From the NCBI RefSeq assembly GCF_007827465.1, contig NZ_VISL01000001.1:2747001-2811000 (forward strand): a stretch of DNA of 64,000 nucleotides, written 5' to 3'. Below the pieces are notes generated by a model. The model had not been told where the DNA came from. It did not search any database and saw only the letters and a list, made by a program, of their open reading frames with translations. Position numbers and translations under genes: made by a program. Of this stretch, positions 1 to 8,483 are shown piece after piece; the first letter of the stretch is position 1, and the number at the start of each line of letters is the position of its first letter. The DNA is from Dokdonia sp. Hel_I_53. Its GTDB lineage: Bacteria > Bacteroidota > Bacteroidia > Flavobacteriales > Flavobacteriaceae.

Positions 1-478
1 AGAGCATAGTCGTATAGGTCAAGACCTAGAGCGTACCCAAGTAGACGTAGAGGAGCTTTTAAATATTGTAGAGTATGATTTAGGTAAACGTCTAAAAGAA
101 TGTAATGGAAAGCTTCACGTAGGAAAAATGCCAGTGATACAAGCCTATAAAGTGGAATTGCGTTTATTGTTTCAAAACCTAATAGGTAATTCTTTAAAAT
201 ATTGTAGGGAAGGTATTAATCCAGAAGTAAGAGTTTCTGCCTTTGAAGACGGTGATTTTTGGACTTTTTCTATTAGTGATAATGGGATAGGTATAGCAGA
301 GGATGATCTTGAGAATGTTTTTAAAATCTTTGGCAGAGCGGCAACACAACACAAGTATGAAGGGACTGGAGTGGGGCTTGCTCATTGTGAAAAAATAGTA
401 AAATTACACGAAGGAACTATATGGGCAGATTCACAAGTAGGTGTGGGTAGTACATTTTATTTTAAAATTAAAAAGTAA
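1..478 (+). CDS. Sensor histidine kinase, C-terminal part (5' end outside window)
   Basis: The reading frame is open from the window edge to the TAA at 476-478, so this is the 3' end of a larger gene. The visible part is an HATPase_c catalytic domain. It shows an N box (QNLIGNSLKYC), a G1 box (DNGIGI) and a G2 box (GTGVGLAHCEKIV), and ends in a short GSTFYFKIKK strand. It would bind ATP and phosphorylate a histidine on its own, unseen, dimerisation domain. It lies only 6 bp upstream of the phytochrome gene and shares its phytochrome-kinase style of HATPase, which suggests one operon and a related signalling task. The input domains cannot be seen. Confidence 0.9.
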   Translation, partial: EHSRIGQDLERTQVDVEELLNIVEYDLGKRLKECNGKLHVGKMPVIQAYKVELRLLFQNLIGNSLKYCREGINPEVRVSAFEDGDFWTFSISDNGIGIAEDDLENVFKIFGRAATQHKYEGTGVGLAHCEKIVKLHEGTIWADSQVGVGSTFYFKIKK

Positions 479-484
479 TTTATT

Positions 485-2713
485 ATGGAAAGCCCCTCAT
501 CTTTATACCCGAAAACAGTTGATTTGACTAATTGTGATAAAGAACCTATTCATATTTTAGGTTATATCCAGTCTCATGGCATGCTCATTGTCTTTGATAA
601 GAGCAGTTTTGAAATTGAGAGAGTTTCTGAAAATGTACTAAATAATTTTTCGCGAAAGCGTGATGATTTATTGCAATCTAATTTATTTGATAGCCTTACT
701 ATCGATGAAGCAGACGAAATAAAAAGTTATATAAATAAGAAAGAGACTTATGCTCTTGAACTTACCATTGAAGGATTTTCCTTTAATGGTATTGTGCATT
801 ATGATAATGATCTAGTTTACTTAGAGCTAGAAGGGGCTACATTAACAAAGAACAGAGAAATCCCACAGAGCCATTTATCTGATATTGTTTCAGAATTGAG
901 TGATGCGACAGATGTTGCTCACATGTGTGATGAAGCTGCGGTTTTAATAAAAAATCTACTCAACTATGATAGAGTTATGATCTATCAATTTGATGAGAAC
1001 TGGAATGGAAAAGTGATTTCTGAAGCTCGAGATAGCAATCTTGAAAGTTGGTTAAATATGTCATATCCAGCTACAGATATACCACAACAGGCGAGGAAAT
1101 TATTTTTAAAGCAAGGTGTTCGTATTATAGTGGATGTAAACGATGAGCCGGTTAAGGTTGTACCTGAATTAGACGTTAACGATAAACCGCTCGACTTATC
1201 CAGATGTGAATTACGCGCAGTATCTCCTATACATATTGAATATCTTAAGAATATGGAGGTAGGCGCAACGCTTACAGCTGCGATTATAAGCAACGGGGAA
1301 CTCTGGGGATTAATTGCATGTCATCATTATAGTCCGAAATTTATTTCCTATTACAAGAGATTATCAATAAAATTTTTGACACAAGTATTTTCAACTCAAC
1401 TCACTTTAAGAGATTCTAATCGTGTTTTAGGTAAAGTAAACGAAGTCTCTAAAAATCGCGGTATTCTAGTAGAGCAAATGAGTAATGGTTGGGATGTACA
1501 CAGTGGTTTGACTACAATCAATGGTCATACCTTACTTTCTATTAATGAATCTACTGGAGGTGCCATTTTGTTGGAGGATAAATTATCTGTTGTTGGAGAG
1601 ACCCCAGAAGAAAAAGAAATTCAAAATCTTATAGATTGGATTTATAATAGAAAAGATGGAGTGTTGTTTCATTCTAAAAGTTTACCTAAAGAATATGATG
1701 CAGCTGTAAATTTTTCAGGAGTAGCATCGGGAGTGCTGTGTTTGTTTTTTTCAGAAAATAAGAAGGATTGTTTATTATGGTTTAAAAAGGAATCTAAGCA
1801 AACCATCTCATGGGCTGGTAATCCTGATAAACCCGTAGATGCTACAGCAGGAACATTGAGTCCAAGAAAATCTTTTGAAAAATGGAATGAAGAGCAGGTT
1901 CATACTTCTGAGTCTTGGAAAGATTATGAAATAGCATCTGCAAAGGCACTAAGAGAAAATATTTCAAGTGTAATTTTAAATAAATATGAAGAAGTAAAAA
2001 GTCTCAATGATAAACTTAATGAGGCTTATAAAGACTTAGAAACGTTTAGTTATAGTGTATCTCACGATTTGAGATCTCCATTACGGGGTATTGATGGTTT
2101 TGCACAAATAATAAAGGAAGATTATTATGATACTCTCGATGACTTTGGAAAATCTGCAATAGAACGTATTATTAATTCATCGAATAAAATGAATGCCTTA
2201 ATTGATGATATTCTTGAATTTTCTACGTTAGGAAAGGAAGAGATTAAGTTTATTACAATTCATATGGGTGAAGTCGTTTCTGAGGTCATAGATTTCATTG
2301 ATGCACGTACAGCGTATCCTGATACTCAAATTGATATCCAAGAAAATTTTCCAGAAGTAAAAGGAGATAAGACAATGTTGTTTCAATTGTGGAACAACCT
2401 TATTTCAAATGCATTAAAGTATTCTAGCAAATCTGAGAACGCTATTGTTGAGATTGGTTTTGAGGAAAAAGAGGATTCTATCGTATTTTACGTAAAAGAC
2501 AATGGTATAGGGTTCGATAGTAAGCATTCGGAAAAAATATTTGGAGTATTTAATAGGTTGGTTAGTGAAGAATATCAAGGCACAGGTATAGGATTATCTA
2601 TTGTCAAACGCGTTATTGATAGGCATAATGGTACAATTTGGTCAGAAAGTGAAGTTGGTGTTGGAACAACTTTTTATTTCAAACTGCCTAGTATTGAAAA
2701 TTATAATTCTTAG
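485..2713 (+). CDS. bphP: Bacteriophytochrome histidine kinase
   Basis: This is a red/far-red photoreceptor kinase of 742 residues, the normal length for the family. Domain order is PAS (about 10-115), GAF (about 135-300), PHY (about 310-490), HisKA (about 515-580) and HATPase_c (about 620-735). Cys17 lies in TNCDKEPIHI and is the expected biliverdin-attachment cysteine. The GAF domain carries YPATDIP (residues 194-200), equivalent to the PASDIP motif with its chromophore-contacting Asp (Asp198). The phospho-acceptor is His527 in SHDLRSPLRG. No membrane segment is visible, so it should be cytoplasmic. A response regulator and a heme oxygenase that could make biliverdin follow it. Frame 3 of a decayed copy of the dispersed palindrome is read here as FSRKR. 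Confidence 0.95.
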   Translation: MESPSSLYPKTVDLTNCDKEPIHILGYIQSHGMLIVFDKSSFEIERVSENVLNNFSRKRDDLLQSNLFDSLTIDEADEIKSYINKKETYALELTIEGFSFNGIVHYDNDLVYLELEGATLTKNREIPQSHLSDIVSELSDATDVAHMCDEAAVLIKNLLNYDRVMIYQFDENWNGKVISEARDSNLESWLNMSYPATDIPQQARKLFLKQGVRIIVDVNDEPVKVVPELDVNDKPLDLSRCELRAVSPIHIEYLKNMEVGATLTAAIISNGELWGLIACHHYSPKFISYYKRLSIKFLTQVFSTQLTLRDSNRVLGKVNEVSKNRGILVEQMSNGWDVHSGLTTINGHTLLSINESTGGAILLEDKLSVVGETPEEKEIQNLIDWIYNRKDGVLFHSKSLPKEYDAAVNFSGVASGVLCLFFSENKKDCLLWFKKESKQTISWAGNPDKPVDATAGTLSPRKSFEKWNEEQVHTSESWKDYEIASAKALRENISSVILNKYEEVKSLNDKLNEAYKDLETFSYSVSHDLRSPLRGIDGFAQIIKEDYYDTLDDFGKSAIERIINSSNKMNALIDDILEFSTLGKEEIKFITIHMGEVVSEVIDFIDARTAYPDTQIDIQENFPEVKGDKTMLFQLWNNLISNALKYSSKSENAIVEIGFEEKEDSIVFYVKDNGIGFDSKHSEKIFGVFNRLVSEEYQGTGIGLSIVKRVIDRHNGTIWSESEVGVGTTFYFKLPSIENYNS
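648..660. repeat. Dispersed palindrome, half-eroded copy
   Basis: TTTCGCGAAAGCG keeps the core and right arm of CGCTTTCGCGAAAGCG, while the left arm has become poly-T. It lies inside the phytochrome gene, where it is read as FSRKR. Confidence 0.6.
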
Positions 2714-2840
2714 TTGTAAATTCACGAGCGAATTGAAAATTTAAGGAATTACATACACATTTCATATTATGATGAAGTAGCATACAAACAAGTAATATCA
2801 ATATAATGCCACTATTGTGGTTTGTTTTAAAAATACACCC

Positions 2841-3389
2841 ATGAATATATCTGATTTGCATATACTTTTAGTTGAGGACACAACTTCTGATGCAGAGTTA
2901 ATCAAAAGACAAATTCATAAAATAGATAAGGATATACAAACACAAGTTGTAGATAATTTATCTGATTTAAAAGTTACGATTGCAACTTTTAACCCACAAA
3001 TTATTTTATCAGATTATAACCTACCCACTTGTACGGGGATGGATGTTTTGAAGGTAGCAAGGGAAAACTCTCCTAGTGCCACCTTTGTTTTTCTTACGGG
3101 CACTCTTCAAGATGAAGAACTAGCGGCAGAAACTATATTAAACGGAGCAGACGGATTTATTCTAAAAAAGCATATAAATGATTTAGTCAGCAGACTTAAA
3201 CCTTTTATTGAAAAAGTGCGAAACAAACCTAACATTGTTCAAGATGCTCAAAATCGAATAAAAAAGAGCTCTGATCTGATTAGCAATATCAAGGAGTACA
3301 TGGAAAATATTAATAACGAAAATATGACGCATCAAGAACGCCTTGATAAGATTAGACTTCACCTCGATAATATAAAAAAATCCCTTTGA
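2841..3389 (+). CDS. Single-domain response regulator
   Basis: This is a CheY-like receiver protein. The acidic pocket is in LVEDTTSD, the phospho-acceptor Asp58 is in ILSDYNLP, the conserved Thr is in FLTGT and the Lys is in FILKKH. About 60 helical residues follow the receiver (from about residue 125) and show no recognised output domain, so it may act by protein contact or pass phosphate on. I chose the ATG at 2841 because the fold starts just after it; a GTG at 2817 would add only eight residues. It sits between the phytochrome gene and a heme oxygenase gene, so it is the likely partner of the phytochrome kinase, as in classic BphP-response regulator pairs. The pairing itself is inferred. 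Confidence 0.88.
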   Translation: MNISDLHILLVEDTTSDAELIKRQIHKIDKDIQTQVVDNLSDLKVTIATFNPQIILSDYNLPTCTGMDVLKVARENSPSATFVFLTGTLQDEELAAETILNGADGFILKKHINDLVSRLKPFIEKVRNKPNIVQDAQNRIKKSSDLISNIKEYMENINNENMTHQERLDKIRLHLDNIKKSL

Positions 3390-3961
3390 TACTAGAAAAA
3401 CTTAAGGCAGATACCTTTGAGATCCATAAAGAGGTAGAAAAAGACAATCTTGCAAAATTCATAATGGATGAGTCTATTACTCAAACACAATATGAAATTC
3501 TTTTAAGACAAAATTTTAAGGTTTATAAAGCCGTAGAAGACTTTGTAAATTCCCATTATGATATTTTGCCTCAAGAACTAAAAGCTTTTACAGGTTATGA
3601 AAAAACAAATAGACTTGCAAAAGACATAAATTCTTTTTCCAATTTACCATTGCCTCAACCTTATAAAATTGCCAGTAATAGAGATCTCGCTACTGTAATT
3701 GGACTTCTTTATGTAATTGAAGGTTCTATGTTGGGAGGGATGATGATGTCAAAAAAAATTCAAAGTTGCGCCCACCTATCTCATATAGATACACATCATT
3801 TCTATCACTCTAATGTAAAGGAAAGCGCAGCAAGATGGAAAAACTTTAAAGCTGTTTTAACTTCTATTACATTTTCAGATCAAGAGTCTGAAAATGCAGT
3901 AGCAAGTGCAATGAAGACTTTTTCGCTATTTCAAGAGTCTTATAAGTCTAAAAATATATAG
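3386..3961 (+). CDS. Heme oxygenase (biliverdin-producing, bphO/hmuO type)
   Basis: The protein of 191 residues matches the heme oxygenase fold. An N-terminal TFEIHKEVEKD supplies the proximal heme ligand (His14), and VIEGSMLGGMMM matches the distal-helix glycine motif of bacterial enzymes. Such enzymes open heme to biliverdin, CO and iron. Directly downstream of a phytochrome, the usual role is chromophore supply. The start is a TTG at 3386 whose last bases overlap the TGA of the response regulator (TTGA), implying translational coupling; no ATG occurs before residue 27. Iron recovery from heme is an alternative role, but no heme uptake gene is visible nearby. Confidence 0.88.
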   Translation: MILEKLKADTFEIHKEVEKDNLAKFIMDESITQTQYEILLRQNFKVYKAVEDFVNSHYDILPQELKAFTGYEKTNRLAKDINSFSNLPLPQPYKIASNRDLATVIGLLYVIEGSMLGGMMMSKKIQSCAHLSHIDTHHFYHSNVKESAARWKNFKAVLTSITFSDQESENAVASAMKTFSLFQESYKSKNI

Positions 3962-4026
3962 CAGGCATACAGAATTGTCGAATTCCTTTTTTAAGCAAAA
4001 TTAAATTTAACATTAAGAATAGTACT

Positions 4027-5043
4027 ATGAAATCATATAAACTAAAAATCGAACAAGTTGATGATTTTGTTCCAGAACTGGCAGATGCATTTGGTGTTAA
4101 TTTCACAAATAATTTTGGAGAATTTTCAGTAGAGGTTCCGGATCATATAGGAGAAGGTACTATTAAGGGTATAAATTTTCCTAATGGGATAGGCTTGCAT
4201 ATCATTCAATGCGAAATGAAGGATGATACAGAGTTTTACTTTAAAAATAATGCTATCAATTCCCTCCGTTTTATCTATTGTATGAAAGGGGTAGTGGGTC
4301 ATAAATTTTCCAGTTCAACTGAGGAAACAACCATTAGAAGAGCAGAACACCTTATAGCCGCGGCTAGATATAATGAAGATCAAATGTATATCATTAAAAA
4401 GCAAACCCCAGCGATTATTTGTTATTTGGAGCTCGATAAAATGAAATTTCAAAAACAGTTATCTTATGATTTGTCAAAAATAGACCCTGTTCATTATCCA
4501 CTTTTTGCAGACGTAAACGCACTTACACAAATTTGTAATAAAGGCTACTATAGTCTTCAAATATCTGATATTATTGATGATATTCTTACAAATGACGATG
4601 TAGGATTAGTGCGCACAAATTACTTAGGAGCAAAAGCGCTAGAGTGTACTTCTTTAATGCTCAAATTATATAAAGAAGACTCCTTACAAGGAGGAAAACG
4701 TACTACACTACGTTTATCAGATTTAGATAATGTTGCAGCTGCAGTACAGTATATTCAGAAACATATATCAGACTTGAGTACAATACCAGAAATAGCAGAG
4801 GCTGTTGGTATAGAATCCTATAGGCTGCAAGATGGTTTCAAAAGAAATTATGGGGTAACTGTAAATGATTACATTAAAGATTACCGTTTAAAGAGAGCAC
4901 TTGCAATGCTCACAGCAGAAGATATGAATGTATCTGAGGTTGTATATGCTTTAGGGCTATCTAGCCGAAGTTATTTTTCCAAAATTTTCAAAGAAAAATA
5001 TGGCATAAGTCCATCTTCTTTACGTAAAAACCCTGAAGAATAA
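4027..5043 (+). CDS. AraC-family transcriptional regulator
   Basis: The C-terminal ~100 residues form a double helix-turn-helix of the AraC/XylS type: first HTH around SDLSTIPEIAEAVGIESYRLQ, and the signature helix around MNVSEVVYALGLSSRSYFSKIFKEKYG-like sequence near residues 300-330. The N-terminal ~220 residues look like a beta-rich, cupin-like sensor half, but I do not recognise a specific ligand family. It is 65 bp downstream of the heme oxygenase in the same direction and may be the last gene of the light-sensing operon or start from its own promoter. Its targets are unknown. Confidence 0.85.
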   Translation: MKSYKLKIEQVDDFVPELADAFGVNFTNNFGEFSVEVPDHIGEGTIKGINFPNGIGLHIIQCEMKDDTEFYFKNNAINSLRFIYCMKGVVGHKFSSSTEETTIRRAEHLIAAARYNEDQMYIIKKQTPAIICYLELDKMKFQKQLSYDLSKIDPVHYPLFADVNALTQICNKGYYSLQISDIIDDILTNDDVGLVRTNYLGAKALECTSLMLKLYKEDSLQGGKRTTLRLSDLDNVAAAVQYIQKHISDLSTIPEIAEAVGIESYRLQDGFKRNYGVTVNDYIKDYRLKRALAMLTAEDMNVSEVVYALGLSSRSYFSKIFKEKYGISPSSLRKNPEE

Positions 5044-5074
5044 TTATCAAAAAAAAATAGGTGTCTATAATAAT

Positions 5075-5371
5075 TCAAGGTTGTTTGTCTAGAGATATGG
5101 TGCTCCAAGCTTCTGGCTTTCCAGAAAACTTTGTTTTAGTTTGAGACCAAATATTCTTGAAAAACGCAGAGTTTCGATAATTTTCTAAGTCCTGTATGCT
5201 TCTCCAGTGGCTATGTGTAAAAAATATACACACATCATCTGTATCTTGTAATAATTCTAAATACTCACAACCATCAAAGGAGCGAATGGTTGATTTTATT
5301 TCTTCAAAATTTATTAGAAACGAAGAAATCTCGCTTTCGCGAAAGCGTAATTTTACCAATCTTACAATCAT
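5075..5371 (-). CDS. Small ABM-like (antibiotic biosynthesis monooxygenase fold) protein
   Basis: This 98-residue protein has the beta-alpha-beta layout of the dimeric alpha/beta barrel (ABM) family: a starting strand MIVRLVKLRF, a CEYLELLQ strand, an IFFTHSHW strand, then the LENYRNSAFFKNIW helix. Many such proteins are small oxygenases or have no known reaction, and I cannot name a substrate. The start ATG overlaps the stop of the upstream SAM hydrolase gene by 4 bp, so the two are translationally coupled. A full copy of the dispersed palindrome forms codons 10-14 (RFRES), just inside the 5' end. Confidence 0.75.
   Translation of the reverse strand: MIVRLVKLRFRESEISSFLINFEEIKSTIRSFDGCEYLELLQDTDDVCIFFTHSHWRSIQDLENYRNSAFFKNIWSQTKTKFSGKPEAWSTISLDKQP
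5332..5347. repeat. Dispersed palindrome CGCTTTCGCGAAAGCG, perfect, in CDS
   Basis: Perfect 16-bp inverted repeat inside the ABM-like gene. It is read in frame 2 as Arg-Phe-Arg-Glu-Ser. Confidence 0.85.
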
Positions 5372-6204
5372 TTTTCACTAAAATTTATAAGTATGATATC
5401 TCTGTAAGTAAGTCCAAAAAGTGTTGATGCACTTCCTACTGTATTAGGGTTACTTTTGTATATAGCAAGCTCTATGTAATTTCCAGAATTAAATATGGCA
5501 AGTTTCTTTCCTTCCTCTTCTCTCTTTCCTTTTTCCTTGTCAAAATTTATAGCATCACTATAAGTATTGTAAATTTTTGTGATTTCAACTCCTCTTGCAA
5601 CCATCTTAAACGTACGTCCTTTTCCCACTTCGTCAAAAAGTTTCTTTGTGATAGTACTCACCACATTACCATAATTGTCTATATATATTACACTTCCAGA
5701 AATTTGGTTGCGAGCGTTGTTTACCACAGGGCTGATGCCTGTGAGTTGGCGTATTTTTTCTATAGGTTTTCCTATAACTCCTAATGTACCACCACGAGCA
5801 ATGTGACAAGCAGCTTTTACAAACACATCTAATACTGTGAAATTAGTCTGAGTTCGAGAGTGTATATTAATTTCAACTTTCTCCTCTGGGACAATATCTT
5901 TTGTGAGCAAAGAAATGATCCCATTATTTGCACATATGAAGTAATGACCGTCTAGCTTTACGGCAATATGATTATTTTCTGGGGTAAGTTCACTATCTAC
6001 TCCTATAATATGGATCGTTCCTAGTGGGAAATTTTTATAAGAATTCTGAATTATATAAGCAGCCTCTCTTAAATGAAACGGAGATACAGAGTGAGATACA
6101 TCAACTATGCGTACCGTCTCTAACTCAGAGTATATTGCACCTTTTACAGCACCTGCAAAGTGGTCCTTCTCCCCAAAGTCTGTCGTAAGAGTTATAATTT
6201 TCAT
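5368..6204 (-). CDS. SAM hydrolase / SAM hydroxide adenosyltransferase family protein (DUF62)
   Basis: The 278-residue protein starts MKIITLTTDFGEKDHFAGA, the signature opening of the DUF62 family, which also includes SAM-dependent chlorinase and fluorinase. Other family motifs are VDVSHSVSPF near residue 35, GTIHIIGVD near residue 62, a CANNGIISLL segment and YIDNYGNVVSTI in the C-terminal beta domain. Most family members use hydroxide and convert S-adenosylmethionine to adenosine and methionine; halogenases are rare and carry special inserts that I do not see. It shares a transcript with the downstream ABM-like gene. A perfect palindrome copy lies 17 bp upstream of the start. Confidence 0.9.
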   Translation of the reverse strand: MKIITLTTDFGEKDHFAGAVKGAIYSELETVRIVDVSHSVSPFHLREAAYIIQNSYKNFPLGTIHIIGVDSELTPENNHIAVKLDGHYFICANNGIISLLTKDIVPEEKVEINIHSRTQTNFTVLDVFVKAACHIARGGTLGVIGKPIEKIRQLTGISPVVNNARNQISGSVIYIDNYGNVVSTITKKLFDEVGKGRTFKMVARGVEITKIYNTYSDAINFDKEKGKREEEGKKLAIFNSGNYIELAIYKSNPNTVGSASTLFGLTYRDIILINFSEK

Positions 6205-6220
6205 TAGAATGTATGAGTTA

Positions 6221-6236
6221 CGCTTTCGCGAAAGCG
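6221..6236. repeat. Dispersed palindrome, perfect, intergenic
   Basis: Perfect CGCTTTCGCGAAAGCG in the divergent gap between the SAM hydrolase gene and phoH, 17 bp upstream of the SAM hydrolase start. Confidence 0.85.
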
Positions 6237-6449
6237 TGCAATACCACCACTACTTATTTACAAACAATTGTTCATTAATTCTTACCACAGCGTTATGTTA
6301 ATTAGCCTTTAAACTCCCTAAAAAAAGCGTATTTTGGTATAGTATTTTATGAAAAGTGTTTATACAAACAAATCTAAAATAATTTAACCAAGTAACTCAC
6401 CTACCAATGAAGTTTTACAAAACTATTTGGTAACAAAATATTCTGCCTT

Positions 6450-7406
6450 TTGAACGAATTAATCTTAGAACTTTCAGAGATAAACCCGCGCGAATTTTTT
6501 GGACAGCGCAATCAAAATATTGAGCTATTAAAACAATATTACCCTAAGTTAAAAATTGTAGCAAGAGGTAATAAAATCAAAGCATATGGAGATGAAGATC
6601 TTCTAGAAGAATTTGATAGACGTATGGAAATGCTTATGGAGCATTTTGGGAAGTATAATAAATTAGATGAAAACTCTATAGAACGTGTCTTAACGAGTGT
6701 AAGTAAGGCAGACTATGAAACTCCAGTTGAGAGTGGAGAAATTCTTGTGCACGGTGTTAGTGGGAAGCTTATCAAACCGCAAACAGCAAATCAACGTAAG
6801 CTTGTAGAGCTTTCAAAAAAAAATGATCTTACTTTTGCTATAGGTCCTGCGGGAACAGGCAAAACATATGTAGGTGTTGCTCTCGCTGTAAAGGCGCTTA
6901 AGGAAAAACAAGTAAAACGAATAATTCTTACCAGACCAGCGGTAGAGGCAGGAGAGAATCTTGGTTTTTTACCAGGAGACTTAAAAGAAAAATTAGACCC
7001 TTACATGCAGCCGCTATATGATGCATTGCGAGATATGATACCGCATGAGAAGCTAGAGACATTTATTGAAAAGGGAGTGATTCAAATTGCACCTATGGCA
7101 TTTATGAGAGGACGTACGTTAGATAATGCTTTCGTCATTCTTGACGAAGCTCAAAATACCACTCATGCGCAGATGAAAATGTTTTTAACACGTATGGGGC
7201 GCAATGCAAAATTCATGATAACGGGTGATCCTGGTCAGATAGATTTGCCTCGTCGTGTAACTAGTGGCCTTAAGGAAGCATTGCTTATACTTAAGACAGT
7301 AAAAGGTGTGGGAATGATTTACTTAGATGATAAAGATGTGGTGCGTCACCCTCTTGTTAAAAAAATGATTGCCGCTTACCGCGAAATTGAAAATAGGAAT
7401 GACTGA
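6450..7406 (+). CDS. phoH: PhoH family ATPase
   Basis: The protein of 318 residues has an N-terminal region with a KH-like fold (about 1-90) and a C-terminal P-loop ATPase. Walker A is GPAGTGKT at residues 132-139, Walker B is VILDEAQN near residue 224, and sensor residues are in MFLTRMGRNAKFMITGDPGQ-like sequence. PhoH proteins are linked to RNA metabolism and stress, but their exact activity is unsettled. The only credible start is TTG at 6450 (LNELILELSEINPREFFG, the usual opening in this group), since the first in-frame ATG is near residue 59. purC follows, the usual neighbour in flavobacteria. Confidence 0.92.
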   Translation: MNELILELSEINPREFFGQRNQNIELLKQYYPKLKIVARGNKIKAYGDEDLLEEFDRRMEMLMEHFGKYNKLDENSIERVLTSVSKADYETPVESGEILVHGVSGKLIKPQTANQRKLVELSKKNDLTFAIGPAGTGKTYVGVALAVKALKEKQVKRIILTRPAVEAGENLGFLPGDLKEKLDPYMQPLYDALRDMIPHEKLETFIEKGVIQIAPMAFMRGRTLDNAFVILDEAQNTTHAQMKMFLTRMGRNAKFMITGDPGQIDLPRRVTSGLKEALLILKTVKGVGMIYLDDKDVVRHPLVKKMIAAYREIENRND

Positions 7407-7521
7407 TTTTGACTTGCAATAGTCAATTAACGGAACCAAAATTTTTATTTTTGACTTTTATTTAAAGCCTTTTTTACAATTGGTATTGCTTTTGTTTACT
7501 AACCACTAATGATCAATTTTT

Positions 7522-8466
7522 GTGAATACTATTATAGACACTAATTTTAATTTTCCAGGACAGCAATCACTTTACAAAGGCAAAGTGCGAGAAGTCTACA
7601 CTTTAGAAGATGATCTGCTTTTAATGGTGGCAACAGATAGGTTGAGTGCTTTTGATGTAGTAATGCCAAAAGGAATTCCTTACAAAGGACAGATTCTTAA
7701 TCAAATAGCTACTAAAATGATGAAGGATACTGAGGATATAGTTCCTAACTGGCTGGTTGCTACACCAGATCCCAATGTGGCTATAGGTAAACGCTGTGAA
7801 CCATTTAAAGTAGAAATGGTGATAAGAGGTTATATGTCTGGTCACGCTGCTAGAGAGTATAAACAAGGAAAGAGATGGCTTTGTGGTGTTGAAATGCCAG
7901 AGGGTATGAAAGAAAATGATGCATTTCCTACTCCTATAATAACACCTGCAACAAAAGCAGAAATGGGTGATCATGATGAAGATATTTCTCGTGAGGAAAT
8001 CTTAAAAAGAGGAATTGTTTCTCAAGAGGATTATATTATTTTAGAAGACTATACACGGAAGCTTTTTGCTAGAGGAACTGAGATCGCTGCATCTAGAGGC
8101 CTTATTCTTGTAGACACAAAATACGAGTTTGGAAAAACTGCACAAGGCGAGATTGTACTTATAGATGAAATACACACTCCAGATTCTTCTCGCTATTTCT
8201 ATGCAGAAGGATATGAGGAACGTCAAAATAAAGAAGAGCCACAAAAACAACTTTCAAAAGAATTTGTAAGACAATGGCTTATTAGTAATAATTTTCAGGG
8301 ATTGGAAGGGCAGACCGTGCCAGAAATGAGTGATGCATATATACAATCAGTCTCAGAGAGATATATTGAGCTATATGAGAATATTACTGGGGAAAATTTT
8401 CACAAAGCAGATACAGAAAATATACAGCGGCGTATAGAAAATAATGTGTTAGCCTATTTAAGCTAA
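7522..8466 (+). CDS. purC: Phosphoribosylaminoimidazole-succinocarboxamide synthase (SAICAR synthetase)
   Basis: This enzyme of purine biosynthesis joins CAIR and aspartate using ATP. The 314-residue length fits the longer SAICAR synthetase type. Visible motifs are YKGKVREVY near residue 19, [11 protein letters not shown] near residue 40, [15 protein letters not shown] near residue 110 and the C-terminal signature LVDTKYEFG followed by [13 protein letters not shown]. The start is GTG at 7522, giving a natural N-terminus [13 protein letters not shown]. It is separated from phoH by 115 bp, so it may have its own promoter. A terminator hairpin overlaps its stop codon. Confidence 0.95.
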   Translation: MNTIIDTNFNFPGQQSLYKGKVREVYTLEDDLLLMVATDRLSAFDVVMPKGIPYKGQILNQIATKMMKDTEDIVPNWLVATPDPNVAIGKRCEPFKVEMVIRGYMSGHAAREYKQGKRWLCGVEMPEGMKENDAFPTPIITPATKAEMGDHDEDISREEILKRGIVSQEDYIILEDYTRKLFARGTEIAASRGLILVDTKYEFGKTAQGEIVLIDEIHTPDSSRYFYAEGYEERQNKEEPQKQLSKEFVRQWLISNNFQGLEGQTVPEMSDAYIQSVSERYIELYENITGENFHKADTENIQRRIENNVLAYLS

Positions 8467-8483
8467 TAGGCTTATTTCTTTTT
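8451..8483 (+). terminator. Intrinsic terminator overlapping the purC stop
   Basis: Stem AGCCTATT (8451-8458) pairs with AATAGGCT (8465-8472) around a 6-nt loop and is followed by a T-rich run to 8483. The purC stop codon (8464-8466) lies at the loop/right-arm junction. Confidence 0.65.

Noticed and set aside
985..1293. Minus-strand ORF of 102 residues inside the phytochrome gene
   Set aside because: Antisense to the conserved GAF domain; its composition is not protein-like and it has no family match I recognise.
5368..6204. SAM-dependent chlorinase or fluorinase
   Set aside because: The general family motifs are present but I see no halogenase-specific insert, so the hydrolase family call is safer.
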